DNA of 64,000 nt from IMG/VR virus record IMGVR_UViG_3300045970_000382, positions 62,001-126,000 of that record; one strand, written 5' to 3'. The stretch's first letter is position 1. Each line of letters opens with the position of its first letter. A program made the position numbers and the translations under genes. This stretch comes from a virus. Positions 32,517-42,036 of the stretch are shown one piece after another. The notes under the pieces were generated by a model, which made no database searches, had not been told where the DNA came from, and saw only the letters and a program-made list of their open reading frames with translations.

Positions 32517-33252
32517 TAATATCCACCTTATAATTTATCATTGCTGATAGTATATCTGGATCTATTGTATCCTTAAATACATTTGCTAGTCTTTTAGCTT
32601 CAGCCTCTTTAGCGGCTTTATAAGCTAAATAAGCTTCTTGTTGTGTTTTAAAATAACCAAGATGTTCTTGTTTTCCTTTAATCCTGCAACTAGCCCTATA
32701 TGGTGTTGATGTACCTTCATAATAATTGACTCCAATACAACACTCACCTCTACTAGCATTACTTTTTTCTAAAAAATTATTCACTTCTTGTGGTACTAAA
32801 CGACATGTTTCTGGTGAATAGATTTTATTACCTTTAATAAGCCAATCTTTGTCCAGTTGGTAATTTAAATCAGAACCAAACATGAGTAAGTAATCATGAG
32901 CGAAGTTTTGAAAACACAACCATCTTTCACAAACAGTACAATCTTTATAAGTAAGTTGTTTTTTCTGTGTAAATTCTGAATAACATCTTCGTAACATAGC
33001 AAGCCAACAATTATAAATTCTTAGATGCGACGTACAAGAATAATTTCCAATTCCAATAAATCCAATTCCATAAAATTTAAGACTTGGGTATTTAACATAA
33101 CCATTTCTTAAAGCACCAGCTTCACAAGTCGTTTCAGCCCCATCTTCAAATCTGACTCTTACATTGTGAGCATTTATATACTCTATAACAATGCAAGAGC
33201 CAGATTTGTTTGTTTTAAAGGCGTCACCAACTTTAATAGAAGGTAAAAGCAT
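32509..33252 (-). CDS. AP2/HNH-like homing-type protein, copy 2
   Basis: A 247-residue member with all three domains: IKVGDAFKTNKSGSCIVIEY, NCWLAMLRRCYSEF...NKIYSPETCRLVPQEVN, and a C-terminal IGVNYYEGTSTPYRASC...GYFKTQQEAYLAYK. It is closest in wording to copies 1 and 7. It sits precisely between the DUF932-like gene (TAATG overlap) and the SbcD/Mre11-like gene (8-base overlap), so it was inserted without disturbing either reading frame. Confidence 0.75.
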   Translation of the reverse strand: MLLPSIKVGDAFKTNKSGSCIVIEYINAHNVRVRFEDGAETTCEAGALRNGYVKYPSLKFYGIGFIGIGNYSCTSHLRIYNCWLAMLRRCYSEFTQKKQLTYKDCTVCERWLCFQNFAHDYLLMFGSDLNYQLDKDWLIKGNKIYSPETCRLVPQEVNNFLEKSNASRGECCIGVNYYEGTSTPYRASCRIKGKQEHLGYFKTQQEAYLAYKAAKEAEAKRLANVFKDTIDPDILSAMINYKVDIND

Positions 33253-34121
33253 TAGGCATCTTCTTCTAGTTCTACTTCTGAGTGTGTCAATTTCTCTTCT
33301 TGTATTATGTCAAAAGTATCTCTGTCGTAATCACGGATTAATGATCTCTTACCATAAAAGATACTAGATATGAGACTGTCAGTTGATAATAACGAAGATG
33401 CTGTTTTGGATTCGTGTGTGGAGTAAGCTGTCAATATATTGTACAACGTCCATAAGTCACAAGGGAACAGATTTGGATCCAATAACGTTTCAAGTGTTTT
33501 GTCTGAAAACTTTTTCTCAAAGAGTTGGAGTGCTTCGTCGTAAGTGATTATGATTTCCCTCCAAGACATCCAAAGGTCATAAAGATATTTACTATCTTCT
33601 ATTATTCTAGCTACCTTACCCTGTAGTGATGTTGGATTGAACCCTTCGTCAAGAAGCTGGCGGGAATTGAATCCAGCCACAGCCTGGCCGACTACAGCAC
33701 CATTACTGCAAACTTGTCTGAACACACCTAACTGCAATTTAAATCCACTAGCATGAGCATAACTATTGTTGAGAAGTAAGTGAATTTTATTAGTGTCACC
33801 ATTTCCTAAATCCACTTCAGGGAATTGGTCAAGTGATATTTTAGCCCGTATAATAGCTCCTGATTTTATAGACGTCACTTCAATCTGTGGTTCAGCTCCA
33901 AACATCAAGTTTACACAATCACTTACAGTCTGCAACGCAGACTCGTGCCTAATCAGGAAGGATTTTGAACTGTGTATACCAAATAATAAGTCATGTTCTG
34001 AACTCAGAATTACCTTTTTCTCATCGTATTCGTGGTGTTGTGCTAGTTCGGGGAATGCTTGTATATAAGGCAAGAATTCAACTTCACGCCTCCACAAATT
34101 GTTATTTTCAAGAATATTCAT
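33252..34121 (-). CDS. DUF932-like phage/plasmid protein
   Basis: A 289-residue protein with the DUF932-type pattern: SSKSFLIRHESALQTVSDCV near the start, LNNSYAHASGFKLQLGVFRQ followed by VCSNGAVVG in the middle, and helical C-terminal text. Members are common on phages and plasmids and are of unknown function. The gene is first after a good promoter (34165-34193), so it may be expressed early. Confidence 0.65.
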   Translation of the reverse strand: MNILENNNLWRREVEFLPYIQAFPELAQHHEYDEKKVILSSEHDLLFGIHSSKSFLIRHESALQTVSDCVNLMFGAEPQIEVTSIKSGAIIRAKISLDQFPEVDLGNGDTNKIHLLLNNSYAHASGFKLQLGVFRQVCSNGAVVGQAVAGFNSRQLLDEGFNPTSLQGKVARIIEDSKYLYDLWMSWREIIITYDEALQLFEKKFSDKTLETLLDPNLFPCDLWTLYNILTAYSTHESKTASSLLSTDSLISSIFYGKRSLIRDYDRDTFDIIQEEKLTHSEVELEEDA

Positions 34122-34164
34122 AATAAAGATCTCTTTTTATTTTATTGGTTTTAAACGAGCTTGT

Positions 34165-34193
34165 ATTATACAAAATATTAACTAAATTAACAA
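34165..34193 (-). promoter_or_regulatory. Sigma70-type promoter: TTGTTA-17-TATAAT
   Basis: On the minus strand TTGTTA (34193-34188), a 17-bp spacer and a perfect TATAAT (34170-34165). It lies just upstream of the DUF932-like gene and partly overlaps the end of the PD-(D/E)XK gene. Same architecture as the promoters at 38683, 46499, 50899 and 61631. Confidence 0.7.
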
Positions 34194-34753
34194 GATGCTC
34201 TTTGACGTTTTTTAAAAATATATTCAGGTTGGTTCTGTACCTTTTTTACATTAGCTTTACTTAAAAAGGTAGTTAAAGGCAGAAGATACAGATCTAAATA
34301 AAGAATATGGATTTCAACATCGTGGTGTAATTCAAAAATATCTATTCCATTTTTAGATAAACCTACTAAAATAGGTTTATTATTTTGACGGGCTATATAT
34401 AAAGGGAGTTTATTATAGAACTCACATTCTTTTAAAAGTTTATTCCAGTGCTCAATTATTCCACTCTTGCTTGTTCTAAAAATTAAACTTTCTAAATTTA
34501 GATTTTGATAATGCTTCACTTCTATGTAAAACATATTGGTGAACTTATTACCTTCAAATGCGGCTGAAACAATATCTCCAGCTTGGCTGACAAAATTTTT
34601 ACCTGTGTAAGATAGAACAGTGGCTCTACCGCCTGAATTTTGAGAACGAATCAGCACATCTTCACGTTTACCATTGGTTATCCAAAGTGATAGTTTTCGT
34701 GCAATTAGATTTTCCATCTGATTGCCCTTTTGTTTACTACCCCCTGAGCGCAT
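34187..34753 (-). CDS. PD-(D/E)XK nuclease, putative Holliday-junction-resolvase-like
   Basis: A 188-residue protein. Residues 1-30 (SKQKGNQMENLIARKLSLW) carry the KGxxxE-type helix. After SQNSGGRATV come AGDIVSAAF (acidic D) and FYIEVKHYQN (ExK), which form the PD-(D/E)XK catalytic core. Phage proteins of this layout are annotated as endonucleases or Holliday junction resolvases. It follows recA directly, consistent with a recombination role. The exact substrate is inferred. Confidence 0.7.
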   Translation of the reverse strand: MRSGGSKQKGNQMENLIARKLSLWITNGKREDVLIRSQNSGGRATVLSYTGKNFVSQAGDIVSAAFEGNKFTNMFYIEVKHYQNLNLESLIFRTSKSGIIEHWNKLLKECEFYNKLPLYIARQNNKPILVGLSKNGIDIFELHHDVEIHILYLDLYLLPLTTFLSKANVKKVQNQPEYIFKKRQRASC

Positions 34754-34759
34754 GGTTCT

Positions 34760-35818
34760 TTAATACTTAGATGATTTTGGAAGGAAAGATTTTTCAATGT
34801 CTTGCCACAGGGTTACTATAGCAGAATTTAAAACAGTTCTAAGTTTTTTTGCTTCTTCTTTATCTTCCATTATTTTTTTGATACTTTTCAATTGAGCTGG
34901 AGTCAGTTTATCAGTGTCATTAATTCCAATACCTAATTTTGCTGATACAGTATGTAATTCTTTACATGTTTCTAGAAAAGTTATTCCAGCTTCTATATCG
35001 TCAACTCCATAGCCAAAATATACGGGATATTCGCAGGTACGAAAGGGTAGACCTATTTTATTTTTTTTACAATTGGCTTTTACCATGATACCTATAACAC
35101 GATCTATACCTTTTATGGTCTTTTTTAATTTTTTTATCTCGGCTAACCATAGAATGTGTGTAGCATAAAAATCCATAGCTTTACCACCTGAACGTGTATA
35201 TTTTTCACCAAAAGTCACACCTATGTTTTCTCTAACTTGAGATATTATCATTAAGTGAATAGTGCTTTTTTCAAGTGGTTTAATTAAACGTCTAAACATT
35301 TCAGACATTTTCTTTTGTTTACCCATAGCGTATGTACCTTTATCAATTTCACGTTCTTTTTCAGAACGATCTGATAGAGCATCAAGTGAATCTACAATAA
35401 AAAGAGTAGGCACTTTTACTTTTAAAGTAATATCCATCAGATATTCGTGTAGAAATTCTACAGTATTATCTCCTTCACAATCTATAAAAGTTATGGAATC
35501 TACGGGCATACCGATAGCCTCAGCATAACCAAGATCAAAAGCTGCTTCTGCTTCTAAATAATACACTTGTCCATTAGAGTATTTATTTAAAAAATTAACA
35601 CAAGCTTCTATAGCCAACAGAGTTTTTGAGCTAGATTTATCTCCAACAATATTAGACATTCGTCCTAATACCCAACCACCACCTAGAACACAATCTAATA
35701 ACTGACAACCACTAGAAAACATTTCAATGCCTTCTTTATTAACTGTTGCAAAGTAATTAGATTTTTCTGGTAGAGTTATTGCAATAGTTGGTCTTGTTTT
35801 TTTAATTTCCTCAGACAT
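34760..35818 (-). CDS. RecA/UvsX-like recombinase
   Basis: A 352-residue protein with a RecA core: the sequence FSSGCQLLDCVLGGGWVLGR, Walker A GDKSSSKT (59-66), the YLEAEAAFDLGYAEAIG segment equivalent to the RecA D..hA.dp.yA..LG motif, Walker B TLFIVDSLDAL, and an L2-like region QVRENIGVTFGEKYTRSGGK. It forms filaments on ssDNA for strand exchange. It lies between SSB and the PD-(D/E)XK nuclease. Confidence 0.9.
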   Translation of the reverse strand: MSEEIKKTRPTIAITLPEKSNYFATVNKEGIEMFSSGCQLLDCVLGGGWVLGRMSNIVGDKSSSKTLLAIEACVNFLNKYSNGQVYYLEAEAAFDLGYAEAIGMPVDSITFIDCEGDNTVEFLHEYLMDITLKVKVPTLFIVDSLDALSDRSEKEREIDKGTYAMGKQKKMSEMFRRLIKPLEKSTIHLMIISQVRENIGVTFGEKYTRSGGKAMDFYATHILWLAEIKKLKKTIKGIDRVIGIMVKANCKKNKIGLPFRTCEYPVYFGYGVDDIEAGITFLETCKELHTVSAKLGIGINDTDKLTPAQLKSIKKIMEDKEEAKKLRTVLNSAIVTLWQDIEKSFLPKSSKY

Positions 35819-35837
35819 AAATAATTCCTAAGATAGG

Positions 35838-35864
35838 AAAAAGGGGCCTTTATTAGACCCCTTT
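35838..35864 (-). terminator. Rho-independent terminator after the SSB gene
   Basis: Stem AAAGGGG (35840-35846) pairs with CCCCTTT (35858-35864) around an 11-base loop. On the minus strand the hairpin is followed by a T-run (five A at 35838-35842 on the + strand). It lies 10 bases beyond the SSB stop and precedes recA, so it may lower recA transcription relative to SSB. Confidence 0.75.
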
Positions 35865-35873
35865 GTGCGTATT

Positions 35874-36932
35874 TTATTTGTTGCGGTTACGGAGTCCTGC
35901 TAATCTGGAAGATGTTGATGGAGGTTTTGGTTTTTCTTCCTCTTCCTCTTCCTCTTCTTCTTGTTCTGGTTCAGGTTCCTTTATTACTGGTTTTTCAGGT
36001 TTAGCTCTTCCAGTTTTAGGTTTAAACATTTTTTTGAGTTCATCTGCAATATCAATAACCAAGTCATCCAGAGTTTCGTATTCACTGGGATCTATTTCAG
36101 AACCCATAGTTTCTATTACTTCTATTAATTCATTTTCATCCATGTTTTGTAAATCTTTTTCAGTTAAAGATTCAAGATCAATTTTTTTAGCTTTCTTTTT
36201 CTCAGGAATTTCATTAGTTTTAACTCCACTGGCAGGAGCTCCACTAAAAACAGCGGTCAGATAATCATAATCGTAGAAGATTAAATTTTCAGGTAATGAA
36301 TTTTTACCGCTGATTTTGCTCCATATTTCTTCTTCAAAATCTTCAATTGCAGAAGGTCGTCTAGCAACTTTAATTGCATATTTGGTAGTCAATGAAGTTC
36401 CTTCTCTGACAACATCCAAATCATAACCTTCTTCAGGACAATCTACGGGTAATACTTCTCGTGTATCATCATCAACGGCTTGCATCATAATAGTTTTATC
36501 TAATGATGCGGGCATTGACCAAGCTTTTAAAACAGGTTTGGATTTGCCTTCCCGAACTAAAATATAGACCAGTACACGGCTAGCAGGTTTTAATGTTTTA
36601 GCATAATCAGGATCGTCAACAGCTACACGTTGTCTTTCCTCACAGATTGGGCAACGTAATTTGGTTTCTCCAGTATGAGGATTAACTGTATTGAAAGGAC
36701 AGATGTAGGCATCATTATTTGGCCCTACTTGATAGTGGACGAAAATTCGGTAGCCATAATGATCTGCATTTTCCCAACCTGGAGGTAAAATTCTTACACG
36801 ATTTGTTCCTTCCGCTGGTTTGAATAAGGGTATGCTTGCAGTTAGATAACCGTCACGAATACCACTGTCTGCTTCACTGATCTGTGATTTGGTTTCTTCG
36901 TAGGTACGTTTTCTGTATGTAAATTTAGCCAT
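35874..36932 (-). CDS. Single-stranded DNA-binding protein (gp32-like)
   Basis: A 352-residue protein. The N-terminal core includes a zinc-binding set of Cys residues (YICPFNTVN, then LRCPICEERQ, about 95-125), as in T4 gp32-type SSBs. The C-terminal quarter is an acidic tail (an EEEEEEEE run near 330) followed by a short basic end SRLAGLRNRNK. The acidic tail usually recruits replication partners. The gene has its own leader of about 110 bases and a terminator, fitting the high amounts of SSB needed. Confidence 0.85.
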   Translation of the reverse strand: MAKFTYRKRTYEETKSQISEADSGIRDGYLTASIPLFKPAEGTNRVRILPPGWENADHYGYRIFVHYQVGPNNDAYICPFNTVNPHTGETKLRCPICEERQRVAVDDPDYAKTLKPASRVLVYILVREGKSKPVLKAWSMPASLDKTIMMQAVDDDTREVLPVDCPEEGYDLDVVREGTSLTTKYAIKVARRPSAIEDFEEEIWSKISGKNSLPENLIFYDYDYLTAVFSGAPASGVKTNEIPEKKKAKKIDLESLTEKDLQNMDENELIEVIETMGSEIDPSEYETLDDLVIDIADELKKMFKPKTGRAKPEKPVIKEPEPEQEEEEEEEEEKPKPPSTSSRLAGLRNRNK

Positions 36933-37045
36933 TGTAATTACCTTCTATTGTTTAGATTTAATTGATTATGTGTCGGTATGCGTTTTGGATTGCGTTTGAC
37001 AGTTTATATACTATATTCTTTTTATTTTCTCCTATTAGTTAAAAA

Positions 37046-37546
37046 TTATTCTGCTTTTCTACGGGTGCGGAGTTTGGATTTGTTTTTTTCATATTCTAGA
37101 TCTGAAACTTTGTTTTCAGCAGTTTTTATGTTAGTAGATGTATAATATCCAGCTATAAAAAGATTACACAATTCTTTTAATAAAAAGCCTTTAGATTGAA
37201 ACCCCTCTTTTAGTGCAGACCATTCATCTGCTTCTTTTTTAGTATCAAGGTAGTATTTTTGGGCTAAAATATATTTCTCATCACTTTTGACCAATTGATC
37301 TATTAAAGCTTCAGTCATCTTAATGGCTTTATCTTTTAAACATTCTTGTCTAATAGATAAAGATACTTCAGAATAAGATCGTTCAAGGTCATATTTTGCT
37401 GATTCCTTGTAATTTGATTTTATAGCGGATATTTGAGCTACCTGAAAGAACAGCTCAGCTTGCTGAGATACCTCGGTATTGAGATCATTTTCATTAATAA
37501 TTAATCTTTCTCTAAAAATTTCTAATTCTGCATTAGTTATCTTCAT
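37046..37546 (-). CDS. Helical hypothetical protein, UvsY-like layout
   Basis: A 166-residue, almost fully helical and charged protein with coiled-coil character. The C-terminal text WSALKEGFQSKGFLLKELCN followed by LFIAGYY resembles the end of small helical phage proteins next to replication genes, and the overall layout is like T4 UvsY (recombination mediator). That link is weak. It overlaps the clamp-loader gene by 4 bases. Confidence 0.5.
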   Translation of the reverse strand: MKITNAELEIFRERLIINENDLNTEVSQQAELFFQVAQISAIKSNYKESAKYDLERSYSEVSLSIRQECLKDKAIKMTEALIDQLVKSDEKYILAQKYYLDTKKEADEWSALKEGFQSKGFLLKELCNLFIAGYYTSTNIKTAENKVSDLEYEKNKSKLRTRRKAE

Positions 37547-38475
37547 AATAATAATTTTCCTAAAGCGAGTAAAAGTGGAGCCATTTTTTCAGATTGTCTA
37601 AATGGTTCAGAAAAAGCTTCAACTATTGCAAGGACTTCTTCAGCTTGTTTTTGAGTCTTAGTTGATAAAAGGACTTTACTCATGTATGCTAAGATTACTA
37701 AACGAATTGATTCTGGATTATTTTCTGTTAGTTTTTTTATTATTTGAAGTACATCAATGTAACTGATTCCTTTTAATAAAGCTCTACACAGCTCGATAGT
37801 CTCCCCTTCTTCTGTATCAGGTTCTTGTAATACTAATCTAATTTCACTTATTTCAGTAAGACCACGACATTTTGAAAGCATTGTTAATGCTCTACGAGGT
37901 GATCCATAACAGGAATTAGCAATAACAGATAAACCTTTTTCAGGTATATCAAGTTTTTCTTCTGAGTTTACAAGATCTATTAAATCAAAAATATCGTCTG
38001 CACTTACATCTGCTAAAGCATAAACATGACATCGTGTTTTAATATTATCAGGAACTTTATCTGATTCAGTTGTACAAAACATAAAGTAAACATGCTTTGG
38101 CGGTTCTTCAATTATCTTTAGTAATGATGCCCATGCAGGTTTGCTACAGAAATGGACTTCATCAAGTATAATTACTTTTACGGGGCTTATGCCAAAGGCC
38201 GAATATTGAAGGTTCTCTTGTAAACTTCGCATAAAGTCTATGCCATTGTTTGAAGCGGCATCAATTTCTAAGATATTAGCAGCATCCGCACCCAATTTAT
38301 GAGCAACAATACGTGCAAGGCTGGTTTTGCCGACTCCAGTACCTCCAACAAAAAGTAGAGCATGAGGCCATGCTTTTTTTCTTTCCAATTCTTTGAGTGA
38401 TTTTATAACATGATCCTGACCAATCACTTCGTCAAGATCTTGTGGTCTATAAGCTACGTGAAAATCAAGATTCAT
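37543..38475 (-). CDS. Sliding-clamp loader ATPase (DnaX/gp44-like)
   Basis: A 310-residue AAA+ protein: YRPQDLDEVIGQDHV (9-23), Walker A GGTGVGKTSLAR (44-55), Walker B VIILDEVHF, sensor 1 FMFCTTESDKVPDNIKTRCH and sensor 2 GSPRRALTML. It loads the beta-type clamp encoded at 42037. Unlike bacterial gamma/tau it lacks the zinc-binding cysteines. Only one loader subunit is in this window. Confidence 0.9.
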   Translation of the reverse strand: MNLDFHVAYRPQDLDEVIGQDHVIKSLKELERKKAWPHALLFVGGTGVGKTSLARIVAHKLGADAANILEIDAASNNGIDFMRSLQENLQYSAFGISPVKVIILDEVHFCSKPAWASLLKIIEEPPKHVYFMFCTTESDKVPDNIKTRCHVYALADVSADDIFDLIDLVNSEEKLDIPEKGLSVIANSCYGSPRRALTMLSKCRGLTEISEIRLVLQEPDTEEGETIELCRALLKGISYIDVLQIIKKLTENNPESIRLVILAYMSKVLLSTKTQKQAEEVLAIVEAFSEPFRQSEKMAPLLLALGKLLL

Positions 38476-38650
38476 TTTTTCTCCTCTTTTTATTCTTTAT
38501 ACCCGCTTTAAATCCATTCACAAATCCATGTAAATAATTTAGTAATTCTTCTTCATCTTTATTGAGATGATTTATTCCATCTCTTAGCGAGTCTTCAGTC
38601 TTTTCATGTAGAGCTTCAAGTGCTTTGATGACATTAAGTGTCTCATTCAT
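38465..38650 (-). CDS. Small hypothetical helical protein (61 aa)
   Basis: Sixty-one residues (MNETLNVIKALEALHEKTED...) with a basic C-terminus (AGIKNKKRRKNES). First gene after the 38683 promoter and overlapping the clamp loader by 11 bases. Real because of promoter, RBS context and overlap. Function unknown. Confidence 0.55.
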   Translation of the reverse strand: MNETLNVIKALEALHEKTEDSLRDGINHLNKDEEELLNYLHGFVNGFKAGIKNKKRRKNES

Positions 38651-38682
38651 AAAGATGGTATTATGGTTATTTTTGAAGCTAT

Positions 38683-38711
38683 ATTATACAAAATATAAAG
38701 TAATAATGCAA
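38683..38711 (-). promoter_or_regulatory. Sigma70-type promoter: TTGCAT-17-TATAAT
   Basis: Minus strand: TTGCAT (38711-38706), 17-bp spacer, TATAAT (38688-38683), about 30 bp upstream of the 61-residue gene that begins the clamp-loader operon. Confidence 0.7.
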
Positions 38712-38721
38712 GGCTATTTTT

Positions 38722-41307
38722 TTATAAATATTCACGATAAAAATCGTAATTTTCGTGTAATTTAGTAGGTACAGAACAAAACTCAGTAGAAGTAAAAACA
38801 TCAATCTGCTCCTGTTCATACCAATTTTTTCCATAACTCATTTCGCAAGTTAAAGGTATATTTAACCATGGGTAGGAAGAAGTATCTAGCATTAACTCTG
38901 CAACCAATAAACATGATTCTTCTAATTTAGAATCTTCAACATAGCATGTTAAATCATCATGGATCATCATAACTATTTCTAGTCCAGAATCACACAATTT
39001 ATTCATAGCATTAACACAAAGTCTAGCAGCTAGACTTTGTATTGGAGTGTTAATTATTTCATTGAATGATAGAGGCCCATGTCTACGATGACCTAACATA
39101 CTTTCAACATAACCATATTTTTTATAAAATCCAACTAACCAGTTCTGCCATTTTTTTATACCATGAAAAACTTCCCAAAATTCTTCATTAATAGGTATTA
39201 AAATATCTATAGGTATATTTAAACCTTTAGCAATATTATAAACAGATGCTCCATAAAATTGTGGGAAAGTCCATTGGTTTTTAATTTCGTTACGAAACTT
39301 CTTAATGGCTTTGGGATCATTTAAAAATTCTATACCTCCTACTGCTTGTGGATATGCTTTGGCAATTTTTTTGCACCATTCTAAATGCACATCATAATCT
39401 TCCCAAACCATTTTACAAAAGACAGGATCTTGGGATGCTACAGCAATAAGACGTGCTTCAATTTGACCATAATCTGCACAGACCATCCAATGCTCTTCTG
39501 GTGCTTTTATGATACGTCTAATTTCTTTACCTTTACGATTTGGGAAGTTTTGGAGATTTGGGTTTTGAGAAGAAATCCGACCTGTACTAGTAAATAGATG
39601 ACTAAATTGAGTATGAATCTTTTTATCTATAGTGTCACTGTGCTTAAAAATAGGATCAATATAAGTGCCTTTCTTTTTAGTTAATGTTCTATTTTCAAGT
39701 AACAGTTTTCCAATTGGATGTGTTATTCTTGCTAAGACGGATTCATCTGCTGACTCTTTTCCTATAAAGAATGATTTATCAAGATTACAGAAATTTTTAA
39801 TAAAGACTAATACTTGGGCGGGAGAATCATAGTTAAATACTTTATATCTAGTTTCGTACTTCTTAACGTCAGGCAGTTCTTTTATTTGATTATGAATCTT
39901 ATCTAATTTTTCACTAAGATCATTAAAGATTTCTAAAGTGGCTTCTTCATCAGGAACAACTCCGTTAATTTGTGTAAGTACTAGAGTAGCACTTGATCTT
40001 TTTAGATCATTGTAAGGTTTTAACATTCCTATTTCTTTTAGAATCTCAAGCTGTTTTTTATATAGCGAGTAAGTCCATTTAACATCTAGACCATTATAAG
40101 GAAGTATTTGTTTTAAAGAGTGTTTTTCTAAATCAGTTCTATCTAAATTTGATATAATCTTTAAATTGAATCCAAAGTATTGTCTTATCAAAAAATCTAA
40201 TGAATGAGTCCGCATCAACTCATTGATGCAGTAAGCCTGTGCCTGAGAACATTCCCATTTGTTCCAATCTTTTAATATCTCCTTACCGAAAATTACTCCA
40301 AGCCACTCTTGCTCGAACTTACTATTATGGGCCACTAGTTTTTTAACATTTAAGAAAAACTCTTTAAGACGGTTATGTAAAGATTTAAATTGCTTGCTAT
40401 TCCAAGTTCCTTCTCTGTACTGATAAGGGAATGCAACGGTATGTTCAAATGTCCCAATAGATATGGAAAGTATTCTTGAATCCGGTTGGTAAGGACTCAA
40501 TTGATTCGTTTCAATATCTAACGAAACTATATCTAGCTTTTCAAAATTATCTAGCCACTTAAACACGGTTTTAAGATTTTCATCTGTGGGAAGTTCAACC
40601 CATTCAATACCCAAAGTTAATTCTGATTTTTTAGGTATCCATGGAGGATTGTAAGAATTTAAAAAATTATCTAATTCATCAATATGACTTTGAAAATATC
40701 CATCCCATTCACTTGTTTGGGTGTATGAACTACCATCTTTCTTTCTTCTTTCCCTATGCTTGCTCATTATAAAAGCTGGATCATGGATTGGATATAGCCA
40801 ACATCCATATGTGTCTATTTTTACAGGAATAAACTTACCGGCATATAATCTTTCTCCACCTTCTAATCCAAACCAAACTAAGGCAGAAGTCCCTACAGCT
40901 ATAATTATTTTAGGTCTGGATTCAAGAATATCTTTCTCTATTCGTAATCTACAACATGTTAGTTCTAATTCGTTTTCATCTTTCTTAGAATAGCAATTGA
41001 GTATAGAATTAAAACGCGATCTATCAAAAACATCTTGTGTTAGTTTTTCTAGAAGAAACTCTATTGAATCTCCTTCTAAGTAGGATCCTATTTCATCTTG
41101 AATCCGTGTCATCTTAGGAAGTAAAAAATAAAAATCTGGATTTTTCACACCTTCAGCATCTAGTTTAGGAGACTTTAATTTAGCTCTATTCAGAGGACAA
41201 ATTTTACATCCAAGTGCTCTAGCAGAATGGATCGGCATCTTTTTCGAGATGGTTTTGTTGTTTTTGGTATCATCAAAAAAAAAGGACACTTTAATCTCCG
41301 ATATCAA
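38722..41307 (-). CDS. DNA polymerase I-family polymerase fused to an N-terminal UDG-like domain
   Basis: An 861-residue protein. Residues 30-220 look like a family-4/5 uracil-DNA glycosylase: C34-x2-C37 and C105...C118/119 as probable Fe-S ligands, IIIAVGTSALVWFG, and YPIHDPAFI. A DEDDy 3'-5' exonuclease follows (LDIET at 263-267, NSKFEQEWLG), then the palm: motif A VCADYGQIEARL (D612), motif B R672...FYG, motif C MIHDDL (H783, D784). There is no 5'-nuclease domain; a separate FEN is at 30624. Phage SPO1 polymerase has a similar UDG-like front end. Confidence 0.88.
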   Translation of the reverse strand: MISEIKVSFFFDDTKNNKTISKKMPIHSARALGCKICPLNRAKLKSPKLDAEGVKNPDFYFLLPKMTRIQDEIGSYLEGDSIEFLLEKLTQDVFDRSRFNSILNCYSKKDENELELTCCRLRIEKDILESRPKIIIAVGTSALVWFGLEGGERLYAGKFIPVKIDTYGCWLYPIHDPAFIMSKHRERRKKDGSSYTQTSEWDGYFQSHIDELDNFLNSYNPPWIPKKSELTLGIEWVELPTDENLKTVFKWLDNFEKLDIVSLDIETNQLSPYQPDSRILSISIGTFEHTVAFPYQYREGTWNSKQFKSLHNRLKEFFLNVKKLVAHNSKFEQEWLGVIFGKEILKDWNKWECSQAQAYCINELMRTHSLDFLIRQYFGFNLKIISNLDRTDLEKHSLKQILPYNGLDVKWTYSLYKKQLEILKEIGMLKPYNDLKRSSATLVLTQINGVVPDEEATLEIFNDLSEKLDKIHNQIKELPDVKKYETRYKVFNYDSPAQVLVFIKNFCNLDKSFFIGKESADESVLARITHPIGKLLLENRTLTKKKGTYIDPIFKHSDTIDKKIHTQFSHLFTSTGRISSQNPNLQNFPNRKGKEIRRIIKAPEEHWMVCADYGQIEARLIAVASQDPVFCKMVWEDYDVHLEWCKKIAKAYPQAVGGIEFLNDPKAIKKFRNEIKNQWTFPQFYGASVYNIAKGLNIPIDILIPINEEFWEVFHGIKKWQNWLVGFYKKYGYVESMLGHRRHGPLSFNEIINTPIQSLAARLCVNAMNKLCDSGLEIVMMIHDDLTCYVEDSKLEESCLLVAELMLDTSSYPWLNIPLTCEMSYGKNWYEQEQIDVFTSTEFCSVPTKLHENYDFYREYL

Positions 41308-42022
41308 CGGTGCGATTCATTAGAGCTATATAAGCTCTTGGATCTATAGTATCTTTATAAACATTGGCTAGTCTTTTAAATTCAGCCTCTTTAGCTACTT
41401 TATAAACTTGTCTAGCTTCTTTTTCTGTTTTATAAGATCCAAGACGTTTTAATCTTCCTTCAATATGACATCTAGCCACATACGGATTTGGCTTACCTTC
41501 AACATAAGTAACTCCGAGGATACGTTCACCTCTACTAGAATCACCTTTTTCTAAAACATAATTTATTTGTGGTGGAACTAAACAACATGTTTCCGGTGAA
41601 TATATCTTATTTCCTTTAATAAGCCAATCTTTGTCCAGTTGGTAATTTAAATCTGAACCCACCATTTGTAAATAATCATGGCAAAAGTTTTGAAAATTAA
41701 ACCATCTTTCATCTACAGTACAACCACGATAAGTAGGCCGTTTTAATTGAGCAGCTTCGTGATAACATCTTTTTAACATATAAATCCAACAATAATAAAT
41801 TCTTGGATGTGATGTACAAGAATACTCCCCAATACCAATAAATCCAATACCAAAAAATTTAAGTTTTGGGTTTTTAACTCTACCATTTCTTAACTGACCC
41901 GCTTGACAAATTTTTTCAGTTCCATCTTCAAATCTGACTCTTACGTTAATAGCAGAATTATACTTTATAACAGTACAAAAACCAGATGTATTCGTTTCAA
42001 ACCTATCTCCAACTTTAATCAT
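41291..42022 (-). CDS. AP2/HNH-like homing-type protein, copy 3
   Basis: A 243-residue copy with IKVGDRFETNTSGFCTVIKY, YCWIYMLKRCYHEA...NKIYSPETCCLVPPQIN and a C-terminal LGVTYVEGKPNPYVARC...GSYKTEKEARQVYK. It differs from the others in RGERILGV and in ending MNRTVDIGD. It is placed between the beta clamp (15-base gap) and the polymerase, whose start it overlaps by 17 bases. Confidence 0.75.
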   Translation of the reverse strand: MIKVGDRFETNTSGFCTVIKYNSAINVRVRFEDGTEKICQAGQLRNGRVKNPKLKFFGIGFIGIGEYSCTSHPRIYYCWIYMLKRCYHEAAQLKRPTYRGCTVDERWFNFQNFCHDYLQMVGSDLNYQLDKDWLIKGNKIYSPETCCLVPPQINYVLEKGDSSRGERILGVTYVEGKPNPYVARCHIEGRLKRLGSYKTEKEARQVYKVAKEAEFKRLANVYKDTIDPRAYIALMNRTVDIGD

Positions 42023-42036
42023 ATTTTATTCCTTAA

